The notes beneath the pieces are model-generated. The model worked only from the letters and a program-made list of their open reading frames with translations, made no database searches and was not told the origin of the DNA. A stretch of DNA of 64,000 nt from Channallabes apus (lineage: Eukaryota > Chordata > Actinopteri > Siluriformes > Clariidae): contig CM060112.1 in assembly GCA_030522415.1 (NCBI GenBank), positions 2,849,001 through 2,913,000 on the forward strand, written 5' to 3'. Position 1 is the stretch's first letter; each line of letters starts with the position of its first letter. Positions 14,356-24,450 of this stretch are shown here, one piece after another. Both the position numbers and the translations under genes were made by a program.

Positions 14356-14754
14356 GTACATCTTATCCGTATCTGATGCAGAAAAACTAGTTTATGCATT
14401 CATGACCTCCAGACTGGACTATTGTAATGCATTACTAGGTGGTTGTCCTGCATCCTCAATAAACAAGCTTCAGTTAATCCAAAATGCAGCTGCCAGGGTT
14501 CTCACTAGATCCAGAAAATATGATCATATAACCCCAATATTATCATCCCTGCACTGGCTACCTGTTCAGTTTAGAATAAATTACAAAATAGTATTACTTA
14601 CATACAAGGCCTTAAATGGTTTAGCTCCCACATACCTAACCAGTCTTCTGATACGCTACAATCCACCACGCGCCTTAAGATCACAAAACTCCGGACTTCT
14701 GGTAGTTCCCAGAATTTCAAAATCTACAAAAGGGGGTAGGGCTTTTTCATATTC
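14356..14754 (+). mobile_element. LINE ORF2 C-terminal fragment (CR1/L2-like) inside minisatellite A
   Basis: Open frame with the familiar fish LINE block SRLDYCNALLGG, INKLQLIQNAAARVLTRSRK, then HITPILSSLHWLP, TYKALNGLAPTYL and LLVVPRISKS, ending GGRAFSYS. This is the region just after the reverse-transcriptase core of CR1/L2-type non-LTR retrotransposons. Both ends stop abruptly in minisatellite units: on the left after gatacagtg and on the right at agagcggtg. There is no LINE 3' end and no 5' part. The usual continuation (APKLWNSLP) is replaced by repeat sequence. Not a functional gene. Confidence 0.85.
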
Positions 14755-15336
14755 AGAGCGGTGTTTCCTGATACAGATCGGTGTTTCCTGACACAGAGTG
14801 GTGTTTCCTGACACAGAGCGGTGTTTCCTGACACAGCGCGGTGTTTTCTGACAGAACGGTGTTTCCTGACAGAGCCGTCTTTCCTGATACAGAGCGGTGT
14901 TTCCTGACACAGAGTGGTGTTTCCTGATACAGAGTAGTGTTTCCTGACACAGAGTGGTGTTTCCTGACACAGAGCGACGTTTCCTGACACAGACCGGTGT
15001 TTCCTGATACAGAGCGGTGTTTCTTGACACAGAGTGGTGTTTCCTGATACAGAGCGGTGTTTCCTGACACAGAGTGGTGTTTCCTGACACAGCGCGGTGT
15101 TTCCTGACACAGACCGGTGTTTCCTGACACAGAGCGACGTTTCCTGACACAGACCGGTGTTTCCTGATACAGAGCGGTGTTTCTTGACACAGAGTGGTGT
15201 TTCCTGACACAGCGCGGTGTTTCCTGACACAGAGCGACGTTTCCTGACAAATCCGTGTTTTCTGACACAAAAGTGTTTTCTTACAACGCGTGCTATTTCC
15301 TGACAGAGCGGTGTTTCCTGACAGACTGGTGTTTAC
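14755..15336. repeat. Minisatellite A, right-hand segment
   Basis: The same 20-bp unit resumes after the LINE fragment, with variants not noticed on the left side, such as cagagcgacgtttcctg and cagaccggtg. Units degenerate towards the right edge (gtgttttcttacaacgcg, gtttacggac). The long minus-strand open frames here are repeat by-products. Confidence 0.93.
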
Positions 15337-15520
15337 GGACAGAAATGTCATTGAGGATACACCTTGGTTTCTATAGTAACGGCTCATACAGACTCATAGT
15401 CACAGGGACTCGTACAGAGGGAGGTCCACAGACAAGGATTTAGAAACGCATGCAGTTAAAACTGCGTCACTGATTTGTTTTTGCTGGTGTTGTGTGGTTT
15501 CCTGTGATGTGGTGATGTTT
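15337..15520 (+). repeat. Dispersed repeat, copy 1
   Basis: Begins ggacagaaatgtcattgagg and shares about 160 bp with 17560-17720, including tttctatagtaacggctcat, gtacagagggaggtccac and gcatgcagttaaaact. It sits directly at the right border of minisatellite A. Family not recognised. Confidence 0.85.
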
Positions 15521-15660
15521 CCTGCCACATCGGTGTTTCCTGAAACAGAGCAGTGTTTGCTGACCCAGAGCAGTGCTTCCTGACAGAGCGGTGTTTCTTG
15601 ACAGAGCACTGTTTCTTGACACCGAGCAGTGTTTCCTCATACAGAGTGGTGTTTAGTGAT
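15521..15660. repeat. Degenerate minisatellite A units
   Basis: About seven decayed units such as cacatcggtgtttcctgaaa, cagagcagtgtttgctgacc and gagcagtgtttcctcata follow dispersed repeat copy 1. They link the clean array to the dispersed repeat. Confidence 0.75.
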
Positions 15661-17558
15661 AAAGTCTCATATTTTCCTGATACACTGGTGTGTTTGCGTC
15701 CAGCGTGAACATGATTTAGATCTTGCACTCTTTACTGCAGTATTTTATTCTGAGATTTTAAAGGGCACAAGGAAAGGAGGTCCGGGTTAGAAACTCATGG
15801 CCTCAGGTCTGTCAGAATTTCAGCTTTTTTTGTAATTAAACTAAACTTTTAGGGATAAAAAAGATAATAAATGCAATAACCTTTTTTTGTTTGTAGCAAA
15901 ATGTGTAGTGAATATAATTGTAGTTACGACCAAAGAGCAAAATTCTGTCAGTCTGAGGGATCTTAGAGACTCTAAAACTTTCTTTCAGCTGCTTACTTTA
16001 AGGGACTGATGCAGCGGAGCATCCGATCCACACACATTCCCATTTTCCATTTCCAGGCTTGGGACCGGTACTGCATGCAGTGTGAGGTGTTGCAACCCAC
16101 CGACGGCCGGGTCCGAACCCGGATCCTCAGATCACTCCCCTATCAGATCTCAGAGTCTGCACTCAATCAACTAATCAACTATAGGCTAACTCACAGAACA
16201 TCTAAATAAAGAGATGGCAAAAAATGAAGGATGCTAATGGACAGAAAGGATTTCCTTATTTCTAAACGTAGCTGGTGTTTTGGATTGGTGCATTGATTGA
16301 TATACGCAAACTGTAGGAAAGTAATGTTTATTATTTAAAAATAAATTTGAAAACCGGCTTTAGGGAATTGCGGGTATTTCAGGGTTCACTTCAGGCAATC
16401 ATAGTCGAAGAAAAAGTCATGTCAGGACCTTATTATCCGTCTCTGTCTCTCTCTCAGAGCTGAGGGATGGCACTGGATGAAAGTGTTATCACAAACTGGC
16501 AGATTTTATTGGCCCATGTCATGAAGTGTTCTGCTGGCGTAGCGAAGGAGAAGACCCGCTCACACTCCTGATTCCAGATCCAAATCCTCTGACTTCAGCA
16601 GACCAAAGTGTGAGACGGAGTGACGCCCTGTTTTTATAAGATGCATTTCCGAGGATGAAGCGAGACCTAGCCACAGAAACCTGAGGGAGGCACTAAGTAG
16701 GACGTGATGTGTGGGTGAGAGACAGAAAGAGATAAACTGAGAGATTACAGAGCGAGAGAAACTGAAGAGTGGGAGGAATAGATGAGATAGCAGAGTGCAG
16801 CGTAAGCACTTTTTACGCGACGTTTGAAAGCGTGTGAACGAGGACGTCTCTCTCTGCAGGGAATCCCTCTGTAGTGTTACACAGTCTCGGTGTGCGCTGT
16901 CTCGGAGCAGTCTACAGTATCTGTCAGTGAAACCAAAGTTAGAGCACTTGCACTGGAGACTCCTTCCATGAATATTACATAAATGTCTAGAGACATACAA
17001 GTATGTGTATTAGCTATGAAAAATGGTAGGAATGTGCGTTTGTGTATGTGTGTGTATGTGTGTGTAAGGGGCTGGGTCCTATCCTGGGAGTATTCGCTTC
17101 TTACGCCTGGTGTCTCCCGAGACTCTGCATCCTATCACGATAAAGTGCTTACACCACTCCAAGAGTTCAATTCCCTGTGTATGACTCTATTCATAAGCCG
17201 TTATAGTGAGTCGGACCATAAAGCTGTAGTGGTTCTTACCAGCATATTAAATGTTTGTTTAGCCAAGCAGGAATATGAGACGTGAGAAAGGCGTTCGCTT
17301 GCGGCATGTTCACTGGGACTCCGTATCCGATGCCATGGGAGCAGTTTGCTGTGTCTTTTGCAGAGTCGATGTTTGCGAGTTTTTGTTTGTTTTACTTGCT
17401 TTAGTGGCCTCGGTTGGCTTCTCCGCTGTTTTGTTGGGATATAAATAAGGCTGGTTTCCCTCCTGAGAGCAGTAGCAGACACCTGGAGCTCGAACCCTTC
17501 CCTGCTCACTGATTAAATCTGTTTACTCGGGACTCATGAAACTCCATCGCTGTTCTCA
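15661..17558. other. Intron or upstream DNA, no gene seen
   Basis: No exon-like or transposase-like sequence recognised. A 60-bp stretch at about 16,935-16,985 (containing actggagactccttccat) resembles 42,090-42,150 in the same orientation, suggesting a small dispersed repeat. Short open frames here look random. Confidence 0.5.
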
Positions 17559-17559
17559 G

Positions 17560-17720
17560 GGACAGAAATGTCATTGAGGATACACCGTGGTTTCTATAGT
17601 AACGGCTCATTCACAGGGACTCGTACAGAGGGAGGTCCACAGACAAGGAACGCATGCAGTTAAAACTCCGTCACTGATTTGTTTTTGCTGCTGTGGTTTC
17701 CTATGACGTGGTGATGTTTT
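17560..17720 (+). repeat. Dispersed repeat, copy 2
   Basis: Second copy of the sequence at 15337-15520, starting gggacagaaatgtcattgag, with a short deletion in the actcatag part. It is followed by degenerate tandem repeats, as copy 1 is. Confidence 0.85.
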
Positions 17721-17955
17721 GGTGATGCGATGATGTTTTCAGTGCTGACTCGGTCACGTTTTTTGAGGTGCTGAAGTTTTTGATGAATTTGTAGCGTATT
17801 TCACTGACTCACTGATATTTTCACAGATGAGGTGATGTTTTTGCTGACGTGCTGATGTTCTCACCAACTTGGTGATGGTTTCACTGACGTGGTGATGGTG
17901 GTGATGGTGGTGGTGTTGTTGTTGTGGCGACGGTTTCACTGATGTAGTGACAAGT
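17700..17955. repeat. Degenerate ~20-bp tandem repeat after dispersed repeat copy 2
   Basis: Irregular units around gatgttttcactgacgtggt, for example gaggtgatgtttttgctgac and ttggtgatggtttcactgac, ending in a GGT/GAT-rich run (17889-17926). The unit resembles the minisatellite A unit (gttt, then ctgac, then ggt) and lies in the same place relative to the dispersed repeat. Confidence 0.65.
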
Positions 17956-18091
17956 TTTAACTTAAAGGTTTTTTTTCCCGAAATCTTCAAGACACAGGAG
18001 TTTCCACTTCTTTGTGATTTCATGGTAACATGCAAAGTGACCCTGGTGAGGGACCAAGTGTTTAATAAATTTACATCTATTGCATTTGGAA

Positions 18092-18470
18092 GGGCGGCGC
18101 GGTGGTGTAGTGGTTAGCACTGTCGCCTTGCACCTCCAGGGTCCGGGTTCGATTCCCCGGCCAAGCTCGATTCCCGTCTCTGTGTGCATGGAGTTTGCAT
18201 GTTCTCCCCGTGCTTGGTGGGTTTCCTCCGGGTACTCCGGTTTCCTCCCACAGTCCAAAGATATGCAGGTTAGGCTAATTGGCGTTCCTAAATTGCCCGT
18301 AGTGTGTGATTGGGTGTGTGAGTGTGTGTATGTGTATGTGCCCTGCGATGGATTGTCACCCTGTCCAGGGTGTACCCCGCCTAGTGCCCGAAGTCTCCTG
18401 GGATAGGCTCCAGGTCCCCCGCGACCCTGAACACAGGATTAAGCGGTACAGAAAATGAATGAATGAATGC
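18092..18470 (+). mobile_element. tRNA-derived SINE with (GAAT)n tail
   Basis: Starts with a tRNA-like head: A box tggtgtagtgg at 18103-18113 and B box ggttcgattcc at 18146-18156. The body carries the common fish repeat text gagtttgcatgttctccccg, cagtccaaagatatgcaggt and ggataggctccaggtccccc. It ends in aatgaatgaatg. Such tails are typical of SINEs moved by a partner LINE; the partner is not determined. Well preserved. Confidence 0.8.
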
Positions 18471-18471
18471 A

Positions 18472-18648
18472 TTTGGAAGTCACCCTCGTTCAAAGCGACT
18501 TATATTTATGTCATTAGACATCTGAGTGGGTTGAGGGTTAAGCGCCTCACTCAAGGGCCCAAAAGTGGCAACTTTTAGTGCTAGGGTGTGAACCTGTGAC
18601 CTTCTGATCAGTAGTCCACACCTTAATCACGGAGCTACCCTGCCCGAC
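18472..18648 (-). mobile_element. tRNA-derived SINE, second family, antisense
   Basis: On the minus strand it reads gggtagctccgtgattaagg (A-box region), cactactgatcagaaggtc-like text, aggttcacaccct (B-box region), gggcccttgagtgagg and a 3' part ending gtcgctttgaacgaggg. This is the fish SINE type whose consensus ends in ctctggataagggcgtc. It abuts the first SINE. Confidence 0.65.
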
Positions 18649-18717
18649 TGTAGGTAAATAGATAATAGGTATGGCAAGTCATGCATTAGAAAAGAAGTAT
18701 ATCGAAAAAACAGGCCA

Positions 18718-18965
18718 TAATGCAGAGGCACAGTGCTGTATAGGTTAGCAACATGGCCATGCACCTCCATGTCAAGGGTTCGAGTCTCTGGGTACTCCCA
18801 CAGTCCAAGGACATGCTGAGTAGGCTGGGTGGCATCTCCAAACCTGTGTGGCTTGCGATGGCTTGGCACCCTGTGCAGTGTGTACCCTGCCTCGTGCCCG
18901 AGTCTCCTGGAATAGTCTCCAGGCCTCCTGTACAGGAGAAGTGCTATAGAGAATGAGGAAGTGAG
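18718..18965 (+). mobile_element. Decayed copy of the 18.1-kb SINE family
   Basis: Keeps gttagcaacatgg, cacctccatgtcaagggttcg, tactcccacagtccaaggac and gtgtaccctgcctcgtgccc, in the same order and orientation as the SINE at 18092-18470, with internal deletions. The end is tatagagaatgaggaagtg. Confidence 0.65.
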
Positions 18966-20544
18966 TGAAGCCAAGCTGCACCATCTCGCCCCCATAGTGT
19001 GAACAGAATATTTGTTATTATTGAACTCTAGATTTTTATTATCCTTCAGTTTTTCACATCAGAATGTTTGCACACACGATGAGGAAAAATATCCTGTTTG
19101 TTTGCCGAATAAATCACACATATGAACCGATAAATTCAGTTCCGTTCTCTTTGTGCTTATTTGATCTCTAAACCCAGAGAATTCATCAGAAAACAGTAAA
19201 CGATTTGGAACCTTTTTTTATGCCGCACTTAGCCTACATAATGCCGCGGAAAGAGGACAGAATCTCATCTAGAGTCAGATTACGGATTCCCACACTCAGC
19301 ATTTAGCACAGCGATGTTGAGACTTTTGTTTTCTTTGCATGCAAATCAGCCACCGGAGACACGGCCTGACGTTCCCATCGCCTAAATAAGAGCCTAATGC
19401 TCTCCGCGCCTGCCCTATTCCCCATCCGTCCCAGCTTCGGTCTGTATTCTCCCTCCAAATGATAAATGGCACGTGGAATTTAATTAGAGCTGAGGGAGGA
19501 GACGGAGCTTGATGAATCTCTATCTCCATTTGAATCAAAAGTGCGGCATGGCACATCACGGGACGGCGCGGCGAGGCCATCTCGTCAGATCGAACGGTGC
19601 GATGTCTCTGTCGGGCGGAGATTCCTCGGATCCCTGCTCAGGGAATCGTTCATCAGTATGCAGGTCATTTCCGTTAAGTGATGGGAACCGAACAGACCGG
19701 GACTCTGCGTAATGCTGTAGTGACGTATCGCGGTCTCAGCGCTCTGTGATTTAAAAATAATCCTGGTGAAATGTAATAGAATTTAATAGCAAGAATTAGA
19801 CAGGATTTGGCCGCTAAATTGCATTGGAAGCATTTTTCAATTTGTCTTAAAAAACAATGTGATAATATAAACTCCCTTTCATTCTTTATCTTACATAATT
19901 GGCCCAGTCACTCTTATAAGCACATCATGACCATTATAGAGCATTTAGCGAATTAAATAGTCACCAAAATAAAGAAATACACCGCCTCGAGATGCGTGGT
20001 GATTCTCACGACTCATGTTAACCGTTTTGATTAAATCAGAGCCAGCGTGCAAACGCCAATATGCTTGCAATTATAAAGACAGCTATATGAGTCAGGTACC
20101 GTAATCAGAATGTAATTGCTGATGGGGGGAAAAAATGGGTTTCATTATGGTGGAAAGCAGCACGAGGCTGAGTGAAGTGGAATCCGGCAGTTATTTAAAG
20201 GAAACTCACAGTCAGAACAGGAAGCCAACACTTTACTGACGTCCATTTTCAACAGGCGATTGCGGTCTGTCGGGCAGGGTTGCCAGTTCTCAGCAAAATC
20301 AGGCATAAAATGTGTAAACATCAATGTTTCATTTTGTGTCCTCTCAGTGTCTCATCTTTCTTTCCATTCTTCCATTCTTCATTTCTTGTGTTCTGAAAGA
20401 CAGGATTTCTGTGAATGGATTTCTGACCTGACAAAGTGTTATGTCGCTCAGACTGCAAGAAGAAGGCGTCTGCATATCTTAAATAAACTGTCTGCAGTGT
20501 ACAGTCTACTGAAATGCACAGAATACTGGATATTATAGTGTTAG
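18966..20544. other. Non-repetitive intron DNA, possible conserved element
   Basis: No gene recognised. The part around 19,370-19,560 is low in repeats and dense in AT-rich homeodomain-like words (gaatttaattagagctga, ctccatttgaatcaaaag). It could be a conserved non-coding element, but this cannot be judged without alignment. Confidence 0.3.
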
Positions 20545-21140
20545 TATAGTATAGGAATACTGAATTGTCTGAAATATGAAATATTGGACTTTTTGGAATA
20601 CTGAAGATTATGGAATATCGGACTGTTTGGGATACACAAGCATACTGAGTACTGATACTGATATTTACTGATTCGTACTCCGGAATACTGATGTCTATGG
20701 AAAAGTGAAGTGTTTGGAATACTGAAGTACAGTTAAACCTTGGACAGCGAGCATCATTTTCTCTGGAAGCATGCATGTATATCAAAACACTCGTATACCA
20801 AAGCGAATTCTCCCATAAGAAATAATGGAAACTCCGATGATTTGTTCCACAACCCCAAAATATGCATATAAAAATAATTAGTACAAAATATACTGTAAAG
20901 TAAAACAGATTAACCGGCACTTCACTTTTAAAAGAAAAGTGGTGTTACACCACAGCCTTTTTAACTTTTTCTTCTTTGTTTGCTCGTCTTGCCAAACGCT
21001 CGTACACCAAGTTACTTGCAATCCAAGGTTTCACTGTATAGGAAATATTGAAATTGTTGGAATACTGAAATGTTGGGACCAGTGAAGTGTGTGGAATATT
21101 GGAGTATTTGGAATACTGATGTTTATTGAATATTCAAGTT
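20545..21140. repeat. Degenerate tandem repeat, ggaatactgaagtgttt-like unit
   Basis: Scattered copies of ggaatactgaa and ggaatattgga separated by 15-40 bp on both sides of the MITE at 20730-21036. It reads as an old minisatellite split by the MITE. Confidence 0.6.
20730..21036. mobile_element. 307-bp MITE, pogo/Tc1-mariner type
   Basis: Ends are inverted: left cagttaaaccttgga and right tccaaggtttcactg, with further internal symmetry (cgtataccaaagcg versus cgtacaccaagttac). The element is flanked by TA on both sides (20728-20729 and 21037-21038), as expected for Tc1/mariner/pogo insertions. No transposase. The family is common in fish genomes, from memory. Confidence 0.75.
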
Positions 21141-22291
21141 CATATTTAACTTAGTTCATAATAAACATCAGTAAATATAAGTTAAAGGCATATGACTTGA
21201 ATTAAAATGCAGTATTTTTTAATAACAAGATCAATTTGAACTTCAGTAAACCAGAACAAATACAACAAAAAATTATTCAATAAAAACAAAAATAGAAGCG
21301 GCAGCCGTTCAGTGCTGATGTGCTGCTCCATATTCTGTACATCTCGGATCACTGATTCCAGAATAAAAAATTTAATTAATTCAAATTACTGTAAAATAAG
21401 CTTGACGTGTCGTTGTGGATCAGGTTCTAGTGTCAGTGTAATATAATGTAGAGATGAGTTAATCATATCGGACGAACCTCGTATTTACTGAAGAGCTTTA
21501 AATTCACTGCGCAAAGAATGCAGATGTGTTTAATTTCAGCATAGACTCATCACTACATTCTCACTTACTGTGCCGACAGAACGAGGCGCAGCCTTGTGCA
21601 CTGACCTTTATTACATGTCCTAAAATTTCCCCTTTAACCACATACCATCACCATCTGGCCTTTTATTGTTTTTTTTTTAAATATTCTTTTTTACAGCTGT
21701 AATAGTCCAGCTAATGATAATGATAATGATGTCATTGCACGTGTTTTCTCCCCACCATGCCGACCGTAATGTTCTGTTCTTCGTGCTCTCCCTCTGGATT
21801 TTAGCACAAAAGGTCACAGCTATGGCGCGACGGTGGTCCTGGTAATTGATACGACTATTGAAATGAGACGGAAAAATGAGGAAAGGTCAAACGACTGTCA
21901 GAGGTGTTGGAAAGCAGGGCAGACGCGTGACACCCGCCGTTAATCACTAGCGCCGATGAGGACGTGTGCGCATTATTATTTTTATTAGTTACTTTTCCAA
22001 GAGCAAATATTATCCTTTGACTCATCTCGGAGAAAAGGCAAATAATTTGTTCTATTATTAGAAAGTAAAGATGCTACAGATGCTCTGCGCTTCTGTTCCA
22101 TTAATCCAGCTCATGTTTGGTGAGTTAAAAGGAGTCTTCAGAAGGCTTGTGAAGGCTCATGCTGGATTTTAGGGAAACTGGATGAAATGGATAGAAAGAA
22201 CAAGGTGCACTTCAAAGAAGGGGAAGAATAACGAGGCCATTAGTTCTTTCAGCTCACATTGGTCCAAATATGCTGTTTTTATCCCCCTGAA

Positions 22292-22314
22292 ACACACACA
22301 CACACACACACACA
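22292..22314. repeat. (CA)n microsatellite
   Basis: Pure CA run in intron 3. Confidence 0.9.
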
Positions 22315-22658
22315 AAGATATTTTGATCGAGCTGCTTTGATTAGTTTACGATCGTTTGAAATGAAAATTCATCGAAGGATTTTTTTTTCTTCTTCTTGTA
22401 TTTTTTAATGCTTTGCTTTTACACCCAGTGCGTCCTGGTCTCTGTCTCTAATGACTCCGGTGACTAAATGTCTGGGATCACAGAGGACGCTCCTCATTAG
22501 CTACTAGTAATTGTGTCTCAGCTATACTGGAAATTAATTTTTAGGCCAATATAACAGTTTCCATGATGAAATTAACTTTTAATTACATTGTGTTCATATT
22601 TCTTTAAATACAAAATCAGTCCTCAGAGTTAACTTGTATAGGTAATGTAAATGTGATT

Positions 22659-22663
22659 ATTGC

Positions 22664-22700
<37 letters not shown>

Positions 22701-22711
22701 TGTATAGCAAT
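22659..22711. repeat. (AC)n flanked by an 11-bp inverted repeat
   Basis: attgctataca at 22659-22669 and tgtatagcaat at 22701-22711 are exact reverse complements bracketing a 31-bp AC run. Confidence 0.85.
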
Positions 22712-23620
22712 AAATTATACAAAATTATACAAATAACATTATTTCAAAAAGAATATAATTATGCTTTACAGTAACTTTAACAATGAACAGAGGCGACGTG
22801 ACCGACACCTCAGACTGAATCGCAACAATCACAAAATTTTATCTGAAAACACACATTGTACAAACCATCATGTAAAAAATGTATACATGAATACCAATAC
22901 AAATAACAAGAACATTATCTTTAACTTCAACCGGATTGTTGCTTCACCGCTAACATCAGTAATAAACTGTAATAAACTGTAATAAACTGTTAGTGACCTC
23001 AGTGACACGAGCCATAGTACTGCTTTAACCCCTGAATAAAATCTAACAAACAAACAAATAAACAAAACCACACATAATGTCATCACTTTTACTCCTACTC
23101 CTACTTTTACTCCTACTCCTACTTTTACTTTTGTAAAAAGGATTTTTTTTTATTGTTTTTGTACTGTATGTACATCTTAAGTGATGTTTTAGACTATACT
23201 TGTTTGTCTTTTCTCATTAACCTTTAAAAAATATTTGTTTATTTGTTTGTTTAATTGAGTTTTAATTTTGTATATTTCCTTTCTGCACATTTTTCCTAAA
23301 TCATAAATGTACTTCTTTTTATTAAGATTTTGCTTGAATATAATTTAAAATCATATTTAATTTTGCCCAAACAGACAAGTAAGGGCCTTGATTAATAAGT
23401 AATTACATTAATCATTAATAATTAATATGATTATTATATTAAGGCAAATAATCTCCACCTAAAGCAAGCTGACAAATACCCTGGGGAAATAGTTTTTAAA
23501 TAAAAAATGTATAATTTCTCCCAAACCACAGAGAGCCGTAGTGAAGTCTCATGTCCTTCCTGACTGTGTGCTTAGGGTTTCATGCCACTTCAGGATGAAA
23601 TTTTGTAATGTCCCTTATGT

Positions 23621-23654
23621 TTCTTTGTTTGTTTGTTTGTTTGTTTGTTTGTTT
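23621..23654. repeat. (TTTG)n microsatellite
   Basis: About eight TTTG units in intron 3. Confidence 0.9.
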
Positions 23655-24197
23655 AACCTTCAAAATGGTGCTGAAAGCTAAGAACCAAAAAGCCTAAAGC
23701 ACCATTTGCGTTGCTGTACATTTATTAAATGGAGTTCGGTCTTCCAGTGAACCTTGTGTTGAATTTGTTTTCTCCTGCTGTCTGATTAAACTTATCAGGT
23801 TTTGGAGTGAAAGATAAAAAGAGCTGCGGGTCAGCTGTAAAGCTCCAGGTCTCCAGACACGTTTATTATTTGGAGTCAGCGATCCTCAGAGACACGACTT
23901 GAAAAGCCCAGGGCCTGCTATACACATTTCGTAAGTGCATCATCAAACCTGCTGAAAGCGTCGTGCAAGAGGCAGAGAGCACTAGTGAGAGAAACAGAGC
24001 GGAAGCTGAGTGTTTACATGATCACGGGTTCGTTCAGCATTCAGAACACACTGTTTTCCAACATGTTTCCAAGTCAGTAGAATTGTGCGACTGTCAGAGC
24101 TGCTGCTCCAGAAGTTTAATCAACACATTTTGACCCACCAGCTTCCAGAGTTCAGCAGCACTGTGCCGTCATATAGAGTGTGGTATATTAATATAAA

Positions 24198-24229
24198 TGT
24201 GTGTGTGTGTGTGTGTGTGTGTGTTCCAG
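24198..24229 (+). promoter_or_regulatory. TG-repeat splice acceptor of gabrg3 exon 4
   Basis: The last 30 bases of intron 3 are about 13 TG dinucleotides followed by TTCCAG. There is almost no ordinary C/T-rich tract, so the TG run takes the place of the polypyrimidine tract. UG-rich tracts at acceptors are known to bind TDP-43 and CELF proteins, as in CFTR exon 9. A splicing effect here is inference. Confidence 0.6.
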
Positions 24230-24450
24230 GAGTATCAGATCGACATCATCTTTGCTCAGACGTGGACAGACAGTCGGCTCAGATACAACAGCACCATGAA
24301 GATATTAACATTAAACAGTAACATGGTGGGACTGATCTGGGTCCCGGACACCATCTTCAGAAACTCCAAGAACGCAGACTCGCACTGGATTACCACACCC
24401 AATCAGCTGCTCAGGATATGGAATGATGGGAAAATACTTTACACTCTCAG
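24230..24450 (+). CDS. gabrg3: gabrg3 exon 4 (GABA-A receptor gamma-3, extracellular domain)
   Basis: Exon of 221 bp between a TTCCAG acceptor and a GTACAG donor. It encodes 73 residues plus two bases, starting [10 protein letters not shown] and ending ILYTLR after completion of the Arg codon in exon 5. Family features are the sequon NST, the loop motif [11 protein letters not shown] and the [15 protein letters not shown] block of Cys-loop receptors. The words [16 protein letters not shown] and [14 protein letters not shown] favour gamma-3 over gamma-1 or gamma-2, comparing with vertebrate sequences from memory. The position equivalent to gamma-2 Phe77, at the alpha/gamma interface that binds benzodiazepines, is Ile here (codon 24248-24250), while the following Phe is kept. 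A long TG repeat sits directly upstream of the acceptor. Confidence 0.95.

Larger units (their letters stand above)
21141..24197. other. Distal intron 3 of gabrg3, AT-rich, microsatellites only
   Basis: No coding exon or clear transposon recognised. Contains (CA)n at 22292-22314 and 22667-22697, an (ACTCCT)n-like run at 23088-23134 and (TTTG)n at 23621-23654. Exon 3 of gabrg3 (expected 68 bp, coding a YVNSIGPV-like peptide) was searched for and not found. Confidence 0.6.

Noticed and set aside
14339..14791. 150-codon plus-strand frame as a host gene
   Set aside because: It is a reverse-transcriptase C-terminal block with truncated ends, starting and ending inside minisatellite units.
1..15340. 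CRISPR-like direct repeats
   Set aside because: Units are contiguous with no unique spacers, and the sequence is vertebrate.
16560..17000. 146-codon minus-strand open frame
   Set aside because: Low-complexity composition, no recognisable domain or codon pattern; chance frame in intron DNA.
18092..18160. Functional tRNA gene suggested by A and B boxes (also at 37080)
   Set aside because: Both lie at the head of longer repeated SINE bodies, and no cloverleaf with a paired acceptor stem was evident.
15000..24229. gabrg3 exon 3 (68 bp) upstream of exon 4
   Set aside because: No sequence coding the expected YVNSIGPV-type peptide with splice sites was found; it probably lies left of the window.
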